A stretch of 64,000 bases of DNA, from the NCBI RefSeq assembly GCF_902686445.1, contig NC_062229.1:1104001-1168000 (forward strand). The letters run 5' to 3'. The notes under the pieces were generated by a model. That model was given only the letters and a program-made list of their open reading frames with translations. It ran no database searches and was not told where the DNA came from. Positions 33,194-44,772 of this stretch are shown here, one piece after another. The first letter of the stretch is position 1, and each line of letters starts with the position of its first letter. The position numbers were made by a program, and so were the translations under genes. This DNA is from Sciurus carolinensis (lineage: Eukaryota > Chordata > Mammalia > Rodentia > Sciuridae).

Positions 33194-34714
33194 CGATACC
33201 AGATCTTCAACTATACTACAAAGCAACAGTAACAAAACGGCATGGCATTGGCACCAAAATAGACAGGTAGATCAATGGTACAGAATAGAGGACACAGACA
33301 CAAACCCAAATAAATACAATTTTCTCATACTAGACAAAGGTGCCAAAAATATGCCATGGAGAAAAGATAGCCTCTTCAACAAACGGTGCTGGGAGAATTG
33401 GAAATCCATATGCAACAGAATGAAACTAAACCCATATTGCTCACCATGCACGAAACTAAACTCAAAATGGATTAAGTATCTCGGAATCAGACCAGAGACC
33501 CTGCATCTTATAGAAGAAAAAGTAGGTCCAAATCTTCAACTTGTTGGCTTAGGATCAGACTTCCTTAACAGGACTCCCATAGCACAAGAAATAAAAGCAA
33601 GAATCAATAACTGGGATAGATTCAAACTAAATAGCTTTCTCTCAGCAAAGGAAACTATCAGCAATGCGAAGAGAGAGCCTACAGAGTGGGAGAAAATCTT
33701 TGCCACTCATACTTAGATAGAGCACTAATTTCCAGAATATATAAAGAACTCAAAAAACTCTACACGAAGAATGCAAATAACCCAATCAACAAATGGGCTA
33801 AGGATATGAACAGACACTTCACAGAAGAAGATGTACAAGCAATCAACAAACATGAAAAAATGTTCACCATCTTTAGTAATAAGAGAAATGCAAATCAAAA
33901 CTACACTAAGATTCCATCTCACCCCAATTAGAATGGCGATTATCAAGAATACAAGCAACAATAGGTGTTGGAGAGGATGTGGGGAGAAAGGTACACTCAT
34001 ACATTGCTGGTGGGGCTGCAAATTAGTGCAGCCACTCTGGAAAGCAGTGTGGAGATTCCTCAGAAAACTTGGAATGGAACCACCATTTGACCCAGCTATC
34101 CCACTCCTTGTCCTATACCCAAAGGACTTAAAATCAGCATACTTCAGAGATACAGCCACATCAATGTTCATAGCTGCTCAATTCACAATAGCCAGACTGT
34201 GGAACCAACCTAGATGTCCTTCAATTGATGAATGGAAAAAGACACTGTGGTATATATATACAATGGAATATTACTCAGCTATAAAGAATGATAAAATTAT
34301 GACATTTGCAGGCAAATGGATGAAATTGGAGAATATCAAGCTAAGTGAGATAAGCCAATCTCAAAAAACCAAAGAACGAATGATCTCACTGATAAGTGGA
34401 TGATGACACATAATGGGGGGTGGGAGGGGGGCAAGAATAGAGGAAGGAGGGACTGTATAGAGGGAAAAGAGGGCTGGGAGGGGTGGGGGGGGAGGAAAAA
34501 ATAACAGAATGAATCAAACCTCATTACCCTATGTAGATGTATGATTACACAAATGGTGTGCTGTTACTCCATGTACAACAGGAACAACATGTACCCCATT
34601 TGTTTACAATAAAAATAAATAAAAAAACCCATCAATTGAAGAGACTTGAAAAACAGGTTGGAAATATAAACAGACCACAATAAAATGTTCGAAACATAAA
34701 AAAAAAAAAAAATA
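33194..34714 (+). mobile_element. 5'-truncated LINE-1 with target-site duplication and probable 3' transduction
   Basis: AT-rich sequence encoding the C-terminal part of L1 ORF2 in three overlapping stretches: about 33351-33716, a second frame to 33931, then the first frame again to 34403. Two frameshifts therefore break it. Recognisable peptides include [28 protein letters not shown] and [15 protein letters not shown]-rich 3' UTR ('tgggaggggggcaagaatag') and an A-rich end near 34628 follow. About 68 bases of other sequence then carry their own AATAAA (34679-34684) and a second A-run (34697-34712). Flanking 20-base near-identical direct repeats at 33174-33193 and 34715-34734 mark the insertion borders. 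It cannot move by itself. Confidence 0.9.
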
Positions 34715-34734
34715 GAAAATAGAGGCACATAGAG
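34715..34734 (+). repeat. Target-site duplication, right copy
   Basis: 'gaaaatagaggcacatagag' follows directly after the second A-rich tail of the L1 insertion. Confidence 0.8.
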
Positions 34735-35044
34735 TTTAAAAACTAAGTAAGATCAGAGCGGACGCCGTTGGCTTTCCCACTTGCAGGGCGGCGTCAGGGC
34801 CGGGGCTGTGCGGGTTTGGGGCCTGGGCTTATCACCGGGCAGCAGACGCCCGTGGGCTGCTTGGGCTCCCCCGTGGCATGCGGGCACTAGGTTCAGACGC
34901 AGGGTCCTCCCGGGCTCCCTGCTGGGATGACAGGCGTGTGCAGGGAAGCCAGCTCGACCCTTGATTATTAAGGTTGTCACACGCACAGAGGTGGAGAACT
35001 GGACGCAAGGCCTGCCACCTGGGCCCTGCGAGCGGCATTTGCTG

Positions 35045-35130
35045 TACTGTATTCTCGGGGGACCCTGGGGATGGAACCCAGGGCCTGGCGCATGCCGGGC
35101 AGGTGCTCACCCAGAGCTGCGCCCCTGCCT
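35045..35130 (-). mobile_element. Antisense SINE fragment
   Basis: 'gggggaccctggggatggaacccagggcctggcgcatgccgggcaggtgctcacccagagctgcgcccc', a decayed reverse ID-type part. Confidence 0.6.
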
Positions 35131-36894
35131 GTTTCCTCACCTTCCTTTCACAAAGTAGGTTGCGGCCGGGATCCCCCTTCCCAAGGCCCGCGTGCACGCA
35201 GGGCTGGGAGCTCAGGATCGGCTCCTGGCCGCCACCTTCAGGCAAGCACGCCAGCCTGGGAAGAGCTCCAACGGCCCCAGCCAGGGACCCCAGCTGTGGG
35301 CACCTGGCTCGCTGCTGCACTGGCCACCCTGCGGACACAGCCTGCAGGCACGCACCGCTCAGTACCCGGCCACAGGCCAACATGGGCGTCAGGCCGGACC
35401 TCCTGTCCAGCCCCTCCTCCAGCTCCAGAGCCAGCAGCGTGTGTCTCCAGACTCTGACTCCGACCCTCCTGCCTCCTCTCATGAGCACCCTGTGGTGGCC
35501 CTGGGTGACCCCAGCTCAGGGCCCTCCCCTGGTCAAGCCCCAGGTGGTGACATAGTCACAAATCTGGTAATTAGGATGTGGACACCACTGAGGATCCTAT
35601 TTACCTGACCAAACCCCACGAGTCGCTTTTTAAACAGGACCTCTTACCCGCCAGCCCCAAATCTGACCTCTCCGTGCTGCCTGGAAGGGACCCCAGGCGC
35701 TGGCCCCTGCGGCTAACCTCGCCCCACGTCCTCACTAGCACCTCCAGGAAGCACCCCGAATGTCTGTGGCCCCCTGCCAGGGCCCTCACCTCCCACAGCC
35801 CCTGCTCCCAGCAAGGGACCTCCCACCAGGTCCAGCTTGGCTCTGGGTCCCCAGCAAGGACACACTGGCAGGACACCTTTGTCATCCAGAGCCGCTGACC
35901 GACCGGTGTGGCTTGGGGAGTCGGGGCTGCCCTTAGGGGGCCATAGCCTGCAGGCGGCCTGTGGGGGGAGGAGGGTGGGGAGAGCCACGAGCTGCCCAGG
36001 GCTGGAGACCCTCCCTCCACCTACCAACCCTGCTCCCTTAGGTGACCCTGTGGCCTCGTTCACGTCCTGGGCACTCTGCCCCCAGAGATGCTGGGCAATG
36101 GGTGCCTGCGGATCTGGCCTGCCACGGTGGAGGCCAGGGACTACGCTCAGCACCCTGCAGGGCCCAGGATGCCCCTCCAGAGAACCACGGTGCCCCAGCG
36201 TCCACCGGGAACTCCCTTCCTGACACAGGCGTGCTGGACTAGGGGGATGTGGCAGGCGCCTCAGGGCGCTGGTGTCGTGACCTGGGTGGCGGGCAGCGGC
36301 AGGGTTCTCATGAGGCGTCCAGGTCACTCCTGCTTCTCTCGGGAAAGCAGGCTGTCCCTGGAACGGGGCCGCTCTGCATGTGGGCGACGCCAGGCCCTGG
36401 CCACTGCTGCCCGCGTGTCGGCTCTGACCCCACACGCCAGCCTCCCGTGCCCACTTCACTGCAGGCTGCTCGGGTAGTTTTTCACTGAGTTACTCTCTTT
36501 CTTCTTCCCACCTATGGAGATTCCAAATTAAAGCCGGTTTTGGCCAGCGACTGTACCAAGCCTGCCAAGGGAGAAAGAGGCCTCCCCGCCCCAGCCGGGT
36601 CTGGAGGCTTCTGGGCTCCCTGTGGCCTGGATGTGGCCCAAACGTCACTGGGGAGCTTGGCCTGGCCTGAGGAGCACCCCACTGGGCCAGGCTCCGTGTG
36701 GCCACACCTCCAGACAGTCTAGTGGTAGTGCACGGGGGTCACTTTCTGGCCTGAGTCAAGGGGGGTGAACATGCCATGACCTGGTGACCAAGGGCTAGGC
36801 ATTGGCAGGCCCGGATTCTGGACACCTGGCCTGGAATTGCACATCTCCCTGCCCTGGGGAGCTACTGAGGTCAGACTTCAAAACCCACAGGGTG

Positions 36895-36990
36895 GACTGG
36901 AGTGTGGCTCTGGCTCCGGCTCCGTGGTGGAGCGCTTGCCCAGCACACGAGGGCCTGGGGTCATCCCAGCACCGAAGAGGAAGACCTGAG
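36895..36990 (+). mobile_element. ID SINE, sense, decayed
   Basis: 'gactggagtgtggctctggctcc...ggtggagcgcttgcccagcacacgagggcctggggtcatcccagcacc'. Confidence 0.65.
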
Positions 36991-37444
36991 ACAGCAAAGG
37001 GGCTCAGTCCCTCCAAGGCAGGCCTCCGGCCCTGCCCAGGGCCGCTGCTGGGAGAGCTCTAAGCAGGAAGTGGGCATTCGGGCAGGGAGCTCCGAGACAA
37101 GAGCAAGGTGGACACACCGCCTGCCTCCCACCCTGGCGTGAACCCCGTTCTCAACCATCTCCTCCATAAGGCGCGGCTTCCCCCAGAGCAGCTCCTTGGT
37201 GGCTGCTCTCTGCTTGCCCCCTTGCTGCTGAGGCCTGCGACCTTCCTTCGCACTCGCAGGAGCTTCAGGACAGACCTCTCCTCGGTGGAAGGGCATCTCC
37301 TCTCCAGGTGGAAGGGCATCTGGGGCACTCGTCACCTACCATTGGAGAATATTCCCATGGGTGTGTAGTCGGTTAAGGGCCCCTTGGGGAAAGTTGGTGT
37401 CCAACTCAAGTGGACACAGGTCTGAAACAAAAAGAGAGTCCGGC

Positions 37445-37615
37445 ATCATCCTCGGGAGGCAGGCATGTGCCTGTCATCCCAGCAAGCCGAGGCAGGACGG
37501 CAGCTTCCAGCCAGGGTCAGCAACTCAGCAAGACACTGTTTCAAAACAAAAAGGGCTGGGGTCATGGTTCAGTGGTGAGGTGCCCCTGGGTTCAATCCCA
37601 CTCCCACCCCAACAA
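37445..37615 (+). mobile_element. B1-ID composite SINE, sense
   Basis: 'aggcatgtgcctgtcatcccagcaagccgaggcaggacgg...agcaactcagcaagacactgtttcaaaacaaaaagggctggggtcatggttcagtggtgaggtgcccctgggttcaatccc'. The B1 and ID parts are joined in one unit. Confidence 0.88.
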
Positions 37616-37704
37616 AGTCCACACTGGGCTGAGCCCGGTGGTGGAGCAATCCAAAACGATTTTGATTTATTTTGGGGTACTAGGAACACTACCTCATCCC
37701 AGTC

Positions 37705-37835
37705 CTCCAGTCCTTTTATTTATTTAATTAAAAGGTTTTTTTTTAGTTGCATCTGGGCACAATACCTTTATTGTATGTATTTATTTGGTACTGGGGGTTG
37801 AAACTAGGGGGCTGATTAACCACTGCCCCTCAGGC
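37705..37835 (-). mobile_element. ID-type SINE, antisense, decayed
   Basis: 'tttatttatttaattaaaaggttttttttt...tatttggtactgggggttgaaactagggggctgattaaccactgcccc'. Possibly two nested pieces. Confidence 0.6.
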
Positions 37836-37871
37836 TGGCCTTTATTTTTATTTTTTTATTTTTTTTAAATA

Positions 37872-37947
37872 AAGGGCTGGGGATCTTGCTCAGTGGTAGC
37901 ATGAGTGAGGCTCTGAGCTCAATTCCCAGCACCAAAAAAAAAAAAAA
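37872..37947 (+). mobile_element. ID SINE, sense
   Basis: 'aagggctggggatcttgctcagtggtagcatgagtgaggctctgagctcaattcccagcacc' followed by a pure A-run. Confidence 0.85.
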
Positions 37948-37991
37948 TTGGGGCCTGCAAGAAGGAGTGTTTTTGTTTTGTTTTGTTTTTC

Positions 37992-38440
37992 TGCTTGGTA
38001 AGAGCAAAATTTAGTTCATACATAAAATAGGAACTATTTACAGAATTTAACTTTATTTTTGCTTGGTAAATCCAAGTTTTAGTCCAAACACAAAATACGT
38101 TCTGAATTTAACTGCACCAAAGTTCCATCTTTGCTCGTTAAATGCAAATCGTAATTTATATATGAAATACGTTTCTGAATTTAACAAGGGGGTAAAATAT
38201 TTTTGCTTAAGTCCAGATTGTAGTTCTCACATGAATTACTAAACCGAACTTAACTGCAAAAGCAATGAAATTTTTACTTGGCAAATCCAAATTTTGGTTC
38301 GTACATACACAAAACGTTTCTGAATTTTAATTTTGCTTGGGGCAAACTGTGGTCCACACACAAAATCCTTCTGAATTTATCTGCCAAGTAAAATTTATGC
38401 CGAAGTCCAAATTTTGCACGAAAACTTTACTAGCTTTGAG
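37992..38440. repeat. Diverged ~70-bp AT-rich tandem array, about 7 copies
   Basis: Copies start near 37992, 38060, 38132, 38204, 38275, 38334 and 38398. Each has the order 'tgcttggtaaatccaaatttt...agttc...acacaaaatacgtttctgaatttaac' with heavy substitution. I do not recognise the family. It is AT-rich and ends about 450 bp before the first OAZ1 CCAAT box. Confidence 0.8.
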
Positions 38441-38539
38441 TATTTTTGTTTTTCTTAAAATTGTGGGCTGTTATCAAACTTAAACACCGAATCAGAGGCA
38501 CAATAATTAGATTATCGCAAGGTCATTACTCAAAATAAT

Positions 38540-39130
38540 TCCCCGCTACGGGGGATGGGAGCCCCGAGAGCTCCCGAAGAACTCGGGGGCCTGTGTTGCC
38601 CAGAGCCGCGGCGGGGAGGGGATCCCGCTGGGGACCGGACCCTAGACGAGGCGACAGGACCCTAGACGAGGCGACAGGGAACCAGAGTGACACGCGGCCC
38701 CCTCGGGTGCCCCTGAAAACAGGCGACGCGCGCCCCCGCCAGAAGGCCAGGCTGTGGGGAACCAAGGGGGGGCTCACAGCGCGCACCCGACGTCACGGCG
38801 GCTCCGCCCATCTCACGCCGCAGAGTGACGCCAGCGGGAGGGGGAGGGACCCGAAGAAAACCGACCAATTCTCGTCGCGTACTTGCCTCCGGCCCCTCGC
38901 CCTCTACCAATCAGAAGCCGAGAGGGGCGGGAGCGCCTGTTTCTCCCGGCGGCCCCCCTCGGCTCCGCCCCTCGTGCGGCTGCGTTCGCGGCGGCGTGGG
39001 GGGCGTGGCCTGGATGCGACGCCTATAAAGGCGGGCGGCGGCTGCGGCGCCATTTTGCGAACGGCGAGCAGCGGCGGCGGCGCGGAGAGGCGCAGCGGAG
39101 GTTTTCCTGGTTTCGGACCCCAGCGGCCGG
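38540..39130 (+). promoter_or_regulatory. OAZ1: OAZ1 CpG-island promoter and 5' UTR
   Basis: A CRE-like GACGTCAC is at 38789-38796. CCAAT boxes are at 38865-38869 and 38907-38911. A TATA box (TATAAAG) is at 39024-39030, so the transcription start is expected near 39055 ('gcgccattttgcgaa'). Upstream, a perfect 20-base direct repeat ('ggaccctagacgaggcgaca') lies at 38637-38656 and 38657-38676. Confidence 0.8.
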
Positions 39131-42507
<3,377 letters not shown>

Positions 42508-42669
42508 TGGCCACACAGCTCCTCGTGGCCACCGGGCTGGAGATGGAGGCCCTGGAAGGCAGGCCCCCCAGTGTTCTGTGTTTGGGGTAGGGGCCCGGCA
42601 GCTGCGCTGGGGTGCAAATGTCAGACTCCTCCATCTCTTCTGGGTTTGTCCGCATGTCGTAATTGTGCA

Positions 42670-42675
42670 AATAAA
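42670..42675 (+). terminator. Poly(A) signal, OAZ1 (main)
   Basis: AATAAA about 160 bp past the stop. Further AATAAA signals at 42754-42759 and 42907-42912 could give longer 3' ends. Confidence 0.75.
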
Positions 42676-43614
42676 TGCTCACTCCAAATTAGTGGTATAT
42701 TTCTTGAAGTTTAATATTGTGTTTGTGATACTGAAGTATTTGCTTTAATTCTAAATAAAAATTTATATTTTACTTTTTTATTGCTGGTTTAAGATGATTC
42801 AGATTATCTGTACTTGAGGAGTTTCTTATTTGGAGTCTTGGAAACAGTCTTAGATCTCTTCATTGGAGAGAGGTGTTAATCTACCCTTCTATTGCTCTCA
42901 AATCCCAATAAAAGTGATCACACCTTTTTTGGCTCCTTGGTGTTAACTTGGGACTGGGCCCTGGGAGGTGTGCCCTGGGCTGGGGGTCAGCAAAGCAAGG
43001 CCAGAGCCCACCCTGCCGCCCAATTCAAGAGCTGGTGCCAGGCGGGTGAACCTCTGCTCTGGCCCTAGTCCAGGGGTGGTCAGTCTGACCTCTGCCATTC
43101 TCACCTTCCCTTGCCTCTGGACAGCTTGGGGGGCCTAAGGGTGCTCCGTCCCAGAGACCCGTCTCCAGCTTTTCTCCGAGGGTCTCACTAAGTTCCAGGG
43201 ACTGGCTTGCCTTCTAGTCTGCTTGGGTGGTCCCACGGTCCCATGTGGGCACCCAGGGACTAGGCTGTCCACCAGCCCTCAAGGGACAGTCTTGGGTCCA
43301 CTAGGGGTATGGGAATTAGCCCCTGGTCCCCACCCTGCAGTGCTGTGTGTATGGCAGTTTCATTCTGGAGGCCTCGCAGCTTCCGGAGGCTGAGGGCAGC
43401 TCTTGGGGGTCTGGGCCTGAGCAAAGGTGGGCAGGGCCACTTGGCTGCTGGGCTGGGTGACTTGGGGACCAAGGCTAAAGATGGTGGCAGGAAGTGGTGG
43501 AGACTCCCTAGACGCTTGGGTTCTCCCTCTTGGCTGTCCATGCAGCTGTAGTGCCCCCTACCCGCCACACAGTGGAACTCCGCTAGGAGGTGGCCTGACC
43601 TGAAAGGGGTTCCT

Positions 43615-43800
43615 CTTTTTCTGAGGCGTGGGTATTGGTGAATTAACCCAGAGGCACTTTGCCACTGAGCTACATCTCAGCCCCTTCTTTTAAAGATGGG
43701 GTCTAAGTTGTTTAGGTCCTTGCTGAGGCTGGCCTCAAAACTGGGATCCTCCTGCCTCAGCCTCCTGAGTCACTTGGGATTATGCTGTGCACCCCATTCC
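43615..43800 (-). mobile_element. B1-ID composite SINE, antisense, decayed
   Basis: 'ggtattggtgaattaacccagaggcactttgccactgagctacatctcagcccc...gctgaggctggcctcaaaactgggatcctcctgcctcagcctcctgag'. Confidence 0.8.
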
Positions 43801-44154
43801 CAGTGAGGGGTCTCTTTTACAGGGGAGGAGAGACGCACCCAGGGATGGAGATGGGTCTAGCCAGTGAGGTGTTGAGCACAGTGGTGGGGACCCTTGGGGT
43901 GACAGCTGGACAGACTTTCCCAGTCTGGGTACTGCAGAGGCAGAGAAGCAGGAATTGGACTTGGTGCGTTGGCATAGGGGTCTGAAGCCAGGTGACAGGA
44001 GGGAGTGCTTCGGGGGACAGGAGCAGTGTGCAAAGGCTGGCAGGCCAGGAAGCGGGTGCAGAGCCTGAGGTCAGACTGCGGGAGGCTGTGACCTCCCAGA
44101 AGACAGTTCTGGAGCAGGCCAAGGATCTGGCTCTGAGTTCAGGAAGGACCCTGG

Positions 44155-44334
44155 GATTGCCATGGGGGACTGGGGCGGAGGGGGCACCACGAGGCCCCCG
44201 ATTGCCATGGGGGAGTGGGGTGGAGGGGGCACCACGAGGTCCCGGATTGCCATGGGGGAGTGGGGCGGAGGGGGCACCACGAGGTCCTGGATTGCCATGG
44301 GGGAGTGGGGCGGAGGGGGCACCACGAGGTCCCG
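44155..44334 (+). repeat. 45-bp tandem repeat, four copies
   Basis: Units start at 44155, 44200, 44245 and 44290, each 'gattgccatgggggagtggggcggagggggcaccacgaggtccc' with one to four changes. 45 is a multiple of three, so open frames run through it on both strands without implying coding. Confidence 0.96.
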
Positions 44335-44572
44335 GGGGCCTTCAGAGGCCTCAGCAGAGACCCTCTCTCAGCTCCCTGATGAGTCTCGCCTCTGCCACTC
44401 CAGTATCTTACGGTATTAGCTGAGCACCGCGGGCCAGGCCTGGTCCCAGCCCTACGGAGCTCAGTCCCCTGGGCAAAGCGGGTAGTAAGAGATGGAGACG
44501 ACGCTTCCTCCAGCTGGCGAGTGCGGGGCTAGGCAGAAAGCAGGTGGGAAGCTGGCAGGGCGCGGGAGGCAC

Positions 44573-44578
44573 TTTATT
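44573..44578 (-). terminator. Poly(A) signal, PEAK3
   Basis: TTTATT on plus reads AATAAA on minus, about 195 bp past the PEAK3 stop. Confidence 0.7.
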
Positions 44579-44772
44579 TGCTTTGAGGATGTGGGGCTGG
44601 GACTTCCTGGCCGGAGCCTTTGGAGCCTGAGTCCAGGCTCAGGTGGGAGCCACACCCTGCGCTCCTTGCCGGCCTCCTGGACTCTCCTGGAGACACTGGC
44701 TCCAGCCCCAGTCGCGGAGCGGACGCTGCTTCTCCGCGGGCCTCAGAACCGTAGGGGTGCACTTACTTGGGG

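Larger units (their letters stand above)
28737..38500. other. JSRP1-OAZ1 intergenic region, repeat-rich
   Basis: No gene that I can support. From 30455 on it is dominated by SINEs and L1 pieces listed separately. 34750-37440 is GC-rich single-copy-looking sequence with a few decayed SINE pieces. Open frames here (for example minus strand 35713-36459) lack recognisable domains. Confidence 0.6.
42770..44770. other. OAZ1-PEAK3 intergenic region
   Basis: Holds one antisense SINE and one 45-bp tandem array, listed separately. No gene is supported. Confidence 0.55.

Noticed and set aside
33351..34403. L1 ORF2 pieces as host genes
   Set aside because: They are reverse-transcriptase C-terminal remnants of a truncated retrotransposon with two frameshifts.
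44071..44423. Repetitive ORFs on both strands over the 45-bp array
   Set aside because: Array unit length is a multiple of three, which keeps frames open by chance.
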